Shown piece by piece: positions 10,730 to 20,915 of a stretch of DNA of 64,000 nucleotides (position 1 is the stretch's first letter; each line of letters begins with the position of its first letter). The notes beneath the pieces are model-generated. The model was not told where the DNA came from. It saw only the letters and a list, made by a program, of their open reading frames with translations, and made no database searches. The position numbers and the translations under genes are program-made. The DNA comes from Lotus japonicus (Eukaryota > Streptophyta > Magnoliopsida > Fabales > Fabaceae), in assembly GCF_012489685.1 (NCBI RefSeq), contig NC_080044.1, forward strand, positions 77,238,732-77,302,731, in the 5' to 3' direction.

Positions 10730-13700
10730 CTAAATTCTCGACTTGAAGGCTTCAAGCTGAACCCCAGCAGCAGCAATCCTACAATCCAAGCTTTGCTTCA
10801 TACGTTGTTCCGCTGCTACTTCTTTAGAAAGTTGAGATGTCGAGAGCATCACGCCCGTGCACTCAGCAGCCAGCGCATTCAGTCGATAATTCACAGCTGG
10901 GCCTTCATCAATCAACATAGCCTTTTGCTTCTCGAGTCTGGCTACCTCCCTGTGAAGCTCATCCAGTCGAGCATCAACACTCGACAACTCAGCTGCAATG
11001 AGAGTCCTCCTAGCAGTCAGCTTGAGAGCCTCTTCTTTTGCGGGCAATAGGCCATTGGTATTGGAAACCACTTGTGCCTTTTTAGTTTCAATAGATTGCT
11101 CCACTGCAATGGCTTTGTCAAGCGTGGCCACAACATCGACCACGAGAGTTTGCAATTCGACGAGAGCATCTGCCTGAATTTGATCAAGTTGTTGGCTTAA
11201 GAGGAAGGCAAGCAGTTCTTTCACTTCTTGGCCTAATTGAGGAGTGACTCGGACACTGCCAATAAAGCCAGTATCGAAAACCAGCCCTTTTAACTTAACA
11301 AGAGCCGCTTCAATCCGGCTATCATCGGGCACTCCACCAGACTGAGCAGTCTCAGCAATTTCAGCTTGGCGCGGCGGAGACTCGAGATCCAAAGTACCAT
11401 CAAAGAAGCTCTGGAAGATAGAAAGAGGATCCTCGACCAAAAGAGCACTGAGTCTTTCACTAGAAGTATGAGAAGAAGCAGCCGTCTTAGAAGAAGCTGA
11501 ACCTCCCTTAGCATGAGGTGAGATCAAAGCGGCTCTAGCATCTTGTTGAAATCGCTGAGGAGAAAGTCGAGGCTGTTGAGGGGAAGTTTGAAGCTGTCGA
11601 GGAGAAGGTTCGGAATGAGTAGAGGCCAGAACATCAGCCTTGGGTGGGGGCATTACGCCAATCACTTGGTCAGGCTGAATGATTGGATCCTCACCACCCT
11701 GCACTTCATCATGCGGCATGCTTTCTTCACGAGCAGGGGAAGGCAGGTTCTGCATATCCTGTGGAGGAAAATTAGAAAGGTTATCTCGACATTCTTTGGT
11801 ATAACAGGGTTCACAACCAGGATGTTGCCAAGCAATTGGTTTCGAGTTAAAATAGAATGTCAGTTTGTCCCACACAGGGTCTGACTCAGTAAAGTCTAAA
11901 CTCGAGCTAGAGGACTCTAAACCGCTCGAAGAACTAGATAGGGCAATTGGTGGAGGTTTAGAAGAAAACCACGTGGCCCGAGGTACAGCCATTTTAGACA
12001 TGCCAACCCTCTGAAGAATCAAAGTAAAAATGATTGAGAAAGAGGAAAAGGAAGCAAATTGAAACAAGATGTGAGCTAATGATTCACCTTAGGGCCAGAT
12101 GCTCTGAGGGGACTGGAACTGGTTGAACTCTTAGAATGGTGGGAAGAGGAGCTGCCAAATTTGCGACTAGACCTTTTCCCGGAGGTCTTCTTGGCTTGAG
12201 CCATCTCGACAGGAATTGGTGTAGTACCTTGAAGCAGAGGATTAGAAGCCTGCTCATCAACACCTTGTTCAACACCTTGCTGCACTTCCTCACGTTGACT
12301 AGCTGATTTAGCCGGGGAGGGATTTCCCACAGAAGATTCACCAGCGCCTTTAGCCCTCTTTTGGCTCGCAGAAGTAGTTGGGATGGCTCCCCGTTTTCGA
12401 CTCTGAAACAAAAGCAAATGATCACAAAAATATACACGTCGAGTAAAAGTCAGAGTTTCACAAGGTTCAGTGTTACCTTAGGAATCTTGAGCTTATCAGC
12501 CAAGGCAACATCATCATCATCATCATCCTCCACTTCGACAATCGCAGAGGCCACCCGAGGAGAAGCCTGAGGGGTCGGTCGAGGAATTGGTTCAGCTACA
12601 AAAAGAAAACAAAGGAGGATTAAGCCATAAATATCGCAAAGATGCCAGGTCGAAATGATTACCTTGACCAATAAGCGATTTTATCGATATGTGGTTGAAG
12701 ATTTCAACCGGCACATGGAGAGGATAATTCCATAGGTAACGCTTGGTCCAGGTCACCCGCTTCCGAGGGGGCAGTGCACTGTGGTAAAAGTTTTTGATAC
12801 TTACATGATCAACCCACTTAGGAAGCACTACCGGAAAAGCCAAAGCATACTTACAAGTAGGCAGTGGTGGGAACCTAAAGCCAGTTTTTCGAATAATAAA
12901 AGAAAGACCGTCCTCATCAGAAGGAAGGTTCAATCGGGTTTTCTTGGCTTTAGCTTCCCACATTTGCCTGAGAACTTGAGCTGCTTTGGCAACCGTTTCC
13001 TGAAGTCGAGGACCCGGAAAGTACACTACACCGAAGAATTGTTGAAAAGCGTTGATCTCAGATGTATGCATACCTTTGGTTTTCTTTGGGGCCTGCCTCT
13101 GCAAAAGAAAAACGTTTGTTATGTGCTGGAAGCAATCCTCAATTGGCGTCGAAATATCATGCCAATAAGCAGACCACCACGCCTTAAACGCCTGGGTGAC
13201 GTAAAAGGATGGAGTGAAACTGAAAGGACTAAGACCAAGTAGCTCCTCATTGTTATAGTAACCAATGGTAGTGTCGAAAACACTACGTTTGGTGATGGTA
13301 CCAGGATAGAGGATGAGGGATTTGTCGAACAAGGTATTGGGCAAATCTTGACTCAGCCCAAACTGTCGAGACACAAGCTGAGGATTGTAACCGCAAAAAG
13401 TAAAATCATTACTGGCGAAGTTGATGGTTAACACCCTGGGAGACAATATAGTCTGCCAAAGCTCGACTTGGTGTTGAGAAAGGTTCTCCGAACCGGGAAG
13501 ATTAGGATATGAATTCCTTAGCCACCGAGGGCCGTAAGAGGGTTTGTGATACGGTGCAAAGCTCGAGCGGAAACGTTTCAGCTCGAAAAACATGGTGAAA
13601 TACTTCTTAAAGTCAAACTCGAACGTGGAGGCATCATAAGGAGGGGTGAGAGCTTCAAGCCTGAAAGCGTCGATCCTTGTGTTAGACACCACAGGAGGAG

Positions 13701-14691
13701 AGTTCTTGGCTGGAAGAGATGGTTCGAAAACCGCATTCATCCAAAGCTGAAGAAGCCAGAAAGGACCAGCTGCATTCAAAGACGCCACTTTAGGATCTCG
13801 AATATCGGCGATTGCTTCATTGATCATTTGGTAGAGATTACCGAGCACGAGCCTAGCCATGGCGATAATTCGACCCTCGTGCAACAGATTGGCTAAAGGA
13901 AGAAGTTTAACCGGAATTCTCAAAGATTTGGTGCAGAACAAATAGGCAGAAAGCCAATACAGTAGAAACGCGACATGCTCAGCATCGGAGACTTCACCAT
14001 TCTCGACATAATGATCTTTAATAAACTTACTGAAAGCAATGTTGTCTGTCGGAATGGCGATAGGATCAGTGGGAGCAGCAGAAGAATGATAATCGTCACC
14101 CACCACCCAAAGGCCAGTGATGGCAGCAACATCGAGAAGAGTAGGAGAAAGCATCCCAAAGGGGACATGAAAGCTATTGGTGGACCGTTCCCAAAAGAAA
14201 AGAGAACTCAGAAGCATGGCAGGGTTGTAAGTAATCGGCGACCTCGACAACTGAATGAGGTCGAAAATGCCAGTCACTTTCCAATGCCCAGACTTACTGG
14301 CCTCCACCCTGTTGAGCCATCTCAGATAGGCTCCTTCACCAGCAGATGGGTTAGGAGGCGCAGACCTGAAAGCCCTTTTGGGATCTTTCAGAAAAGGGAA
14401 GCGGTAAGAAGGTTGGAATGCAAGAATGAGCTCATCCCCACGAATGCTGGGGTGAAAATGCTCGTAGTCCTCAGGGAGACTGTTAGGCCTGCCCTTCTTC
14501 GCCTTCTTCAAAGGGCCCAAAATGGCACGTAAATTGCCATTCACAGAAATAGGAATAAATACCTGGGATTTCCAGATAGCCCGTTTCTCCACGTCATACG
14601 GCGGATCTGGAATGGGAGTGCGCTTGGCTTCATTCATCTCATAAGCAGCAGCCAAAGGGATGACATTGTCAGAACCAGAACCCAAAGCCAT
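10730..14691 (-). CDS. Antisense spliced gene: plant mobile domain protein inside the Tat element
   Basis: A four-exon model that I could follow by splice signals and frame: 14691-12663, 12595-12477, 12402-12088 and 12010-10730, with introns of 67, 74 and 77 bases. All have GT-AG ends and every join keeps the frame, giving about 1247 residues. ATG 14691 starts MALGSGSDN. Residues ~160-190 carry the plant mobile domain (PMD) signature: FFWERSTNSFHVPFG, then TLLDVAAITGL. Exon 2 is acidic (EVEDDDDDD), exon 3 basic and Ser-rich, and exon 4 ends in a long coiled-coil. PMD proteins include the host MAIN/MAIL1 group and transposon-encoded relatives; the role inside an LTR element is unknown. Because the introns are antisense to the genomic RNA, they escape splicing during retrotransposition. 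A TATA box lies upstream. Confidence 0.75.
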
Positions 14692-14848
14692 GGAAGTGTT
14701 CAGAGAATACACCGGGAAAACAGAAACCAAACGATGGAAGGCGGTCACAAGCAAAATCAGGCAAAAGTTTGAGTGTTCGAAAGCTTGAGGATTTGAAAGC
14801 GTGAGTGATTGAAAGAACGGTAAAGCTTGAAGAAGGCCAACAATGGCG

Positions 14849-14856
14849 TATTTATA
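14849..14856 (-). promoter_or_regulatory. TATA box of the antisense PMD gene
   Basis: The minus strand reads CCTATAAATACGCC, a near-ideal plant TATA box. Transcription would start near 14820, leaving a ~130-base leader before ATG 14691. Confidence 0.65.
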
Positions 14857-15175
14857 GGCAAGCGAATAGTCGGACGTGAAGCTGCATTACAGGGTGATGC
14901 ATAAAATTTTTGAAATCCGACGGTTATTTTATTATATAACCGCAAACCCTAATGAAAAGGCTAGGAAAAGGCCATGATTACTCTAAAGTAGAGACGGCAC
15001 ACGGCAGACGAGGTCAGACGCTAAAGCCTCTGATTGGAGCAAAAGTCAAACGATTGGATCTCTGATGGGACTTGAAATCAGAAAAGGAAAAGTCGCGAAC
15101 AGCCGTCAAGTTCCGTCGAAATGCACGGGCGAAAAATGCTTGATCTCTCCAAGGACTGGTAGTCGAGAATCAACA

Positions 15176-15186
15176 TTTTTGGGGGG
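15176..15186 (+). other. Purine/GT-rich plus-strand primer region
   Basis: TTTTTGGGGGG lies four bases before the 3' LTR, where the polypurine tract should be. The pure purine run is only six G, so the assignment rests mainly on position. Confidence 0.5.
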
Positions 15187-15190
15187 CATC

Positions 15191-15946
15191 TGTTGGCCCA
15201 ATATTTTGGCCCAAGAAAGAAAAACGCATTCAGCCCAAAACTCTCGAGGAAGTCGAATTCTGACTAAAGAAAGGAAGAGGAAGTTGCACCAAGTTAATGG
15301 GGCGGCAAAACTCGACAACAACAATTACTGCTAAACACAGGCACATGTAACGCGTGCCACACTGACCAAGTCAAATTCCCCCCACGATGGTCGAAAACAT
15401 GGCCAGGAAACGGTTGGAGCAGTTGAAGCACACGATCTCCACCACCATGCGCAGAACTTCCGGAGCAAGCATCAGATCGTGGGAGAAACCAGACCCACTA
15501 ACACGCAGAACACGAAACTCTATAAATAGGAGAATCCAATTCAGAAAGAGGGTTCCCAACTCAAACTCTGAAAAATTCACCAGAAAGCTCTAATGTCCGC
15601 ATCAATGAGACTCAAGGAGCAAAACGTGATGATGAAGGAGTACGTTGCAGAACCAACACTTTAGTTTCCCCGCATTTCAGTTTGTTGATTTCCAGTTCTT
15701 CTGTGCAGTTTGTTTGTCGAAATCTGCAGTTCATGTAGTTTTCATGTTATTTTAGTTTGTTTGACTGTTTTGTAATCGACTCGTATTCAATAAATTCCAG
15801 TTTCATCTGAGTTGCTTGTTATTGTCGAAAACACATTTATGTACACACAACACTTTGGCAAAGCGTTTTCTCAAAAGGACCCTGAAATCTAAACTTTCTT
15901 TAGTCGAACTAAGAGGATATTTGTTTACCAAAAATCCGTGTAAACA
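15191..15946 (+). repeat. 3' LTR of Tat retrotransposon
   Basis: 756 bp, ending TAAACA and followed directly by the target duplication GATAC at 15947-15951. It matches the 5' LTR at 752 of 756 positions. It carries its own TATA box (15521-15528) and AATAAA, and points toward the HD-Zip gene about 1 kb downstream. Confidence 0.95.
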
Positions 15947-15951
15947 GATAC

Positions 15952-16543
15952 ATTCCTAGTACCATCGATTCAAACATATAAATAAGTTTATGTTCACACT
16001 TTAATCTCATCTACATTGAGGGGGGGAAATGATTTGTAATGTGATAAAAAAAAATTAAAATGATTGTGAATAAATCAAACCCCAAACATTTAGACCGAGA
16101 AAAAAAATCAGAAAATAAGGGAAAGCGCGCGTCACCCACGTGCTAGTGATGCGCGTGATGTTAGACGCTGACGAAACGCCAATCTTAAGTCGGCTCAAAC
16201 AGTGAATCCAAGCTGTCGAAAGCCACGCCGTTTCCATCTTCATACGTATGCACACTGTACACTCTGAGGAAACGGTCCAAAATCCTGACCCGCAACCGGC
16301 TGAACCGGTAGACCAAAAAGTTGCATTTGAGTTGAATTTGGGGTTCATTTGATATCCAACCGCAGTAGCAGTCACCTAACCCCAGTCAGATTTTAACCCA
16401 GGTTGGTTTATTTAAAGACACAAACTCTGCAAACTAAGCTTGGGCTGTGAACTTGTTCACCCTCCACTCTCTCCCATTTCTCTCCAATTTCTCTCTCTCT
16501 TTTCTCTCCAATTCCAAACTCTCTTGTTTTTCCTTCATAGTCC
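15952..16543 (+). promoter_or_regulatory. Probable upstream promoter of the HD-Zip gene
   Basis: Non-coding DNA between the retrotransposon and the HD-Zip transcript. It includes a G-box CACGTG at 16137-16142 (context CCCACGTGC, resembling an ABA-response element), an alternative TATTTAAA at 16409-16416, and a CT-rich tract at ~16459-16540. HD-Zip class I genes are commonly ABA- or drought-responsive, which fits a G-box, but regulation here is inferred. Confidence 0.45.
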
Positions 16544-16550
16544 TATAAAA
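16544..16550 (+). promoter_or_regulatory. TATA box candidate for the HD-Zip gene
   Basis: TATAAAA, about 400 bases before the main ATG and 134 before the upstream ORF. A start near 16575 would place the upstream ORF in the leader. The alternative TATTTAAA at 16409 would give a longer leader that also includes the CT-rich tract. Confidence 0.4.
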
Positions 16551-16677
16551 TTTGGCCATGTAATCCTGTAGTAGAACAACAAAAAGAGACTATAGAGTGT
16601 GTGTGTAAGAAAGATAATTGGTCACATCTTCTGTTGTTTATAATTTGTTAGTTGTTTGTGTGTGTTGGAATTGTTAG

Positions 16678-16836
16678 ATGGGTGTTGAAGAGGGAGAAGA
16701 AGTGTTCAGAAAGAAGGGACACATGGAAGTTAGTGGAGATACATGGTTGTATGCTAGCTGCCTTAAGAACTGTGCAAACTGGCGCTGTTTAAGATACCAA
16801 TCTCCATCTTCAATCACTACTACTCCCTTTAAGTAA
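16678..16836 (+). CDS. Upstream ORF in the HD-Zip leader (52 codons)
   Basis: ATG 16678 opens a 52-residue ORF ending in TAA at 16834-16836, 110 bases before the main ATG. The C-terminal half is rich in Trp, Cys, Ser and Thr (NWRCLRYQSPSSITTTPFK) and does not look random. A conserved peptide-type uORF that represses translation is known for the HD-Zip I gene AtHB1; whether this peptide belongs to that family needs comparison. If translated it should reduce initiation at the HD-Zip ATG. Confidence 0.5.
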   Translation: MGVEEGEEVFRKKGHMEVSGDTWLYASCLKNCANWRCLRYQSPSSITTTPFK

Positions 16837-16946
16837 AAACAAACAACAACCTTGTCAAGTTGTGATCCTCTCACTTTTTCTTAATTACATTTTAAGGGAC
16901 CAAAACTTAAGTACCTTGATCTAACAAGATCTGTGATTTTCCACTC

Positions 16947-18330
16947 ATGAAGAGACTTGGAAGATCTGATTCTTTAGGTGCTCTCATGAAGATTTGTCCA
17001 CCAACAACAGGTTAATAGATAAATCATAATTGAATTGAAACTTGTTCTTTTTTTTACACAATTCAAAACAACCATGATAGGTGTTTGTTCTTTGTCCTGA
17101 CTCAACTTTTTTGCTTATTTTGGAGATCAATTATGCCAATTGTTTAGTTCTTCTTTGCTTTACACCTTTTTCCTACTGTATTGCATTACAATTTACAACT
17201 CATCATGTTCAATTATGCTTTTTTCTCTATATGGGTATCATGTTCTTCTGTGTTTGTTTCAAGAGACAGCAAATACTGTTTCACTAACCATGTTCTGTCT
17301 GATTTGAATTGACACAGACGAAAACCTCAGTCCAAGGAGCAACCACAACCATGTTTATGGAAGGGAGTTTCAGTCCATGCTGGAAGGACTAGACGAGGAA
17401 GGGTGTGTTGAGGAACCAGGACACCACTCTGAGAAGAAACGAAGACTCGGTGTGGATCAAGTCAAGGCTTTGGAGAAGAACTTTGAAGTAGAAAACAAAC
17501 TTGAACCAGACAGAAAAGTGAAGCTAGCTCAAGAGCTTGGCTTGCAACCGAGGCAAGTAGCTGTTTGGTTCCAAAACCGTCGAGCTAGATGGAAAACCAA
17601 GCAATTGGAAAGAGATTATGGCGTTCTGAAAGCAAACTATGAAGCACTGAAACTCAACCATGATTCACTCCAACGTGACAATGAAGCCTTGCTCAATGAG
17701 GTAACAAAATTAATCAAATTAACTAGATTCATGAACCCTTTTGATGAAAGTGTATTAAGAAACTTAAATTTTGGCTTATGGTTGCAGATTAAGGAATTGA
17801 AATCAAGGGTGCAAGAAGAGAACAACAACAACACTGAAAGTGATGCTTATGTGAAGGAAGAGATGATAACCCTGCAAGACATGACTCCACTTTCTGAAAC
17901 CGCCATTCCTGGATCCGATTCCAAGGAATTGAGCTATGATTGCTGCTTCAAGAGCTCTGATGATGGGGTGGACGGAACCACCACCGCGTCGCTCTTCGCT
18001 GAGAATCTGAAAGACGGTTCTTCCGACAGCGATTCCAGCGCGATCTTGAACGAAGACAACAACAGTCCCAACGCGGCGATTTCTTCATCTGGGGTTCTTC
18101 AGAGTCACGACTTTTTCATTTCTCCAGGGTCATCTTCGTTGAAGTTCAACTGCTCTTCGTCTTCTTCGCCGTCATCCATGAGTTGCTTCCAGTTTCAGAA
18201 GCAGTACCATCCTGCACAGTATGTGAAGATGGAGGAGCACAATTTCCTCAGTGCTGATGAGGCTTGTAACTTTTTCTCAGATGAACAACCACCAACCCTG
18301 CAGTGGTACTGTCAGGAAGAGTGGAATTGA
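16947..18330 (+). CDS. HD-Zip class I homeobox-leucine zipper transcription factor (ATHB5/6/16-like)
   Basis: Nuclear DNA-binding regulator. Exons 16947-17010, 17318-17700 and 17788-18330, with introns bounded CAG|GT..AG and GAG|GT..CAG, give 329 residues. ATG 16947 encodes [13 protein letters not shown], matching the family's N-terminus. The homeodomain is at residues ~60-115, with the recognition helix [10 protein letters not shown] from 105. The leucine zipper follows at ~118-157, with heptad leucines in [18 protein letters not shown]; homodimers or heterodimers of this class bind CAAT(A/T)ATTG-type sites. The Ser/acidic-rich tail ends [18 protein letters not shown], the conserved C-terminal activation motif of the ATHB5/6/16 subgroup. 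Intron 2 is 87 bases, in frame and stop-free. The gene appears intact. Confidence 0.93.
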
Positions 18331-18870
18331 CATAGAAAAAACAGAACAAGAAGAAGAAAATCACAATCAACTTCCATGAGTTTTTGCAACAAAAAATAAG
18401 GCTTTTGGCACGGTGTATAGTGTTGAATTTGATGGAGATCTTTGTAAAAATGGAAACATTGAATGGGGAGGCTCTCTGGTTCATGACGCAGGCATTGCAT
18501 GGTGAAGATGAGAGCGAAGGTGAAGGGAGAGAGAGGAAGGGTTGGAAGGAAGTGGTGCAGGCATGGTGTGGGGTAGGGGATGAAAGGTCGATGATGATTA
18601 AGGGTTAATTATCATTCATGACTCTCTCAGCCGTGCGGGGAAAGAGTAATTTATCATGAATAATTATGATTAGGTCGTAATGAAATCTCTACTGTAAAAA
18701 TTTTGCAATTGATTATGAGTAGAAATTTACTGTTCTCAATAGATGCTCATGCTTCTACTTTGTTTTTTCTCCTTTCCTTGCAGTTTTAATTATCGTTTTA
18801 TTACCAAAAATTAAGTCAAGATTTATATAAGAATATGATAGTAGTGTAATTATAACCAGTTGGCACAATC
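18331..18870 (+). other. HD-Zip 3' UTR and downstream spacer
   Basis: It begins at the HD-Zip stop codon. It carries A-rich stretches near 18390 but no unambiguous polyadenylation signal. Beyond ~18600 it is AT-rich spacer with no gene. Confidence 0.5.
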
Positions 18871-19106
18871 AAAATCAGTCCATCTTTAGTTCGTGAATTT
18901 GAGTTTTTAGTTGGGAATTGTTAAGTAGAGGGGGTGGAATAGAGTGTGGAGAAGTAATGAATGTGCTAATCCGATGTATGCACACACAAGGTAAAATTTG
19001 ACTTAAGTATTTTTTTTTTGAAAGACTTAAGTATTTGTTGAATATTAATGAACTACCGAATTTTCAATTCTTCAATTTTTAAAATTTTAAAATATAATAA
19101 TTTCAT
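18871..19106 (+). repeat. Direct duplication, copy 1
   Basis: 236 bases starting aaaatcagtccatctttag, closely repeated at 20605-20801. Copy 1 has extra bases near 18890 and 19008-19030, including a T9 run followed by a short repeat of 'gacttaagtat'. The two copies bracket a MULE and an RNase H fragment, so the segment was duplicated in direct orientation before or together with those insertions. Confidence 0.85.
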
Positions 19107-19117
19107 TTTTTTTGTTA

Positions 19118-20171
19118 GGTTTCATTTAGTGTACACAAGAATTTCCTTGTGTAAGGTTGCACAACCCTAGATTTACCTGTTATAATAGGTTACTTTTAAT
19201 ACTTTTTTTTAATTTTTTTCATCTAATTATCATTTAACCCAAAAATATTTTTTAACCACCACCACATACAGTGGTTTGAGAAGAAAGTGGCGGCACCGGC
19301 TTCGACGCCGGCGGTGGGAGGAGAGGTGGCGGAGGAAGAAACTTGTGCTATGACTCTTATTTATCAATTGAACATATACCAGAGAGAGGATTTGCAATCC
19401 CTAAAAAATGTTCCTTTGGATCCAACCGTGGCACCCACAAATTTTCAACCTTGGATCTATTCTTTGAGTGCTTGTTGTTGTTGTGGTAACCGGTAAGAGA
19501 AGGAGAAGAAGAGGTTAGATCTGGATCTGTGGTGGGTGTTGAACTGTTGATGGTAAATCCGCTCAGATCCACTAACAGTAAAGAGCAAGCATTCATCACC
19601 ATGTGTTGGACTTATGTGTGTTTGTGATGGTTCTGGTGCATCTATGCCGACAAGATCCAGCCACAGACTGACGAAAACCACCAGAGGAGAATCAGATATA
19701 CAAGGAGAACCCACCGCGACATTCTGGAAATGGTAACCAAGGTTTTCTCAGAGACCCACTCGCTGGGAGCTTCTAGAGACAACGCACTCATCAAATTCGT
19801 CGCCTCCCATCGGTGGAGAACCATAACTGCGTGAAGAATATTGAATTTGGGGGATGAAGGAGAAAAGAAGATTTGCTGGTGGTGGTTGGGCGGAGGGTGA
19901 GGAGGTGGAAGAAGAACTGAAGAACCAGATCTGCCAAGATCTGCATGAAGAACCACTGAATTTGGGGGAGAGAGAGGAGAGAAGAAGGTCTAGCGGTGGT
20001 GGTTGGGGCTGAGGGCAAGGAGGTTGAGGGTGGTAAAGGTAGATCTTTTTTGAAAAGAAAAAAACAAAAGATTTAAAAAAAATGATTTAACCGGATGGAC
20101 CTATGATGATGGGTCATTTTAGGTTTGTGCAACCTTACACAAGGAAATCCTTGTGTACACTAAATGAACCC
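19118..20171. mobile_element. Non-autonomous Mutator-like element 1
   Basis: 1054 bp flanked by a perfect 9-bp duplication TTTTTGTTA (19109-19117 and 20172-20180), the Mutator hallmark. The ~50-bp inverted ends start GGTTTCATTTAGTGTACAC and GGGTTCATTTAGTGTACAC, and each contains its own small palindrome around 'cacaag..tt.cttgtg'. No transposase is present. The interior is more GC-rich than its surroundings (for example 19285-19345 and 19700-20030) and contains coding-like stretches without a recognised product, consistent with captured gene pieces. Confidence 0.85.
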
Positions 20172-20198
20172 TTTTTGTTACAAGAGGAAAGCTAAAAA

Positions 20199-20604
20199 GA
20201 AATGACAACTACGCTACAACATCTTTTAGAAGAGCTTCCATACAAACGAGGGTGGTAGACGCCATTCGCGTCTCGCAACGCCCTCCCATTAAGCATGTTT
20301 TGCCAAACAATCTGCCGCATTGTTCTTCTCCCTAGGCACATGAGTGAGCTCCACATTCCAGCCCAACTGAAGCATGGTCCTGATGCGAACAATTGCATCC
20401 CTTGCCCAATAGGTGGATACGTCGACCTGTGACGTGCAGACGTTTGCGGCCTCCAAGCAATCAGAGTAGCAAGACAGCTCCCTGAGTCCCAAATTCCACG
20501 CCTGTTGGAGGCCCAATTCAATCCCCGCGAGCTCCGCTATGAACGTGTCGCCACCATCAACACCAAGTGAGAGCCCCGAGAGCCAAGTGCCCGCAGCATC
20601 CTAG
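20199..20604 (-). pseudogene. RNase H-like domain fragment (retroelement type)
   Basis: Reading the minus strand from ~20604 gives an RNase H fold found at the end of many plant non-LTR elements and RNase H-like genes: an acidic E in FIAELAGIELGLQQAW, a D in LSCYSDCLEA, and the closing motif HVPREKNNAADCLAKHA. The catalytic N-terminal strand is missing or cut off at the junction with the duplicated segment. No start codon or flanking RT is found, so this is a truncated relic used as filler between the direct repeats. Confidence 0.7.
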
Positions 20605-20801
20605 AAAATCAGTCCATCTTTAGTTGAGGTTTTAGTTGGGAATTGTTAAGTAGAGGGGTAGAATAGAATGTGGAGAAGTACTGAATGTGCTAATCCGATG
20701 TATGCACACACAAGGCAAAATTTGACTTAAGTATTTGTTGAATATTAATGAACTATATTGAATTTTCAATTCTTCAATATTTAAAATATAATAATTTCAT
20801 A
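20605..20801 (+). repeat. Direct duplication, copy 2
   Basis: 197 bases matching 18871-19106 in the same orientation. It abuts the RNase H fragment directly and lacks the T-run insertion seen in copy 1. Confidence 0.85.
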
Positions 20802-20915
20802 TTTTATTATCTTTTGAATATCTTTTTCTTATATACTACTTAAATTTAGTAAAAAAATATATATATTTTTGTTTAGAGATGCACACATGTCTCATGTTTA
20901 TGCGAAAATAGGACC

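Larger units (their letters stand above)
1589..15946 (+). mobile_element. Ty3/gypsy LTR retrotransposon, Tat lineage, nearly intact
   Basis: A 14,358-bp element bounded by direct LTRs that begin TG and end CA, flanked by a perfect 5-bp target duplication GATAC (1584-1588 and 15947-15951). Order: 5' LTR, primer site, gag-protease, RT, RNase H, a second RNase H-like domain, integrase, two minus-strand genes, purine-rich tract, 3' LTR. The second RNase H and the long pol-to-LTR region with extra ORFs are known hallmarks of the Tat/Ogre/Retand lineage; there is no chromodomain. The LTRs differ at only 4 of 756 positions, so insertion is recent. pol carries one frameshift, so this copy probably depends on other copies for mobility. 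Confidence 0.95.

Noticed and set aside
14692..14754. 21-residue N-terminal extension of the antisense PMD gene
   Set aside because: Starts with TTG; the first ATG in frame is at 14691 (MALGS).
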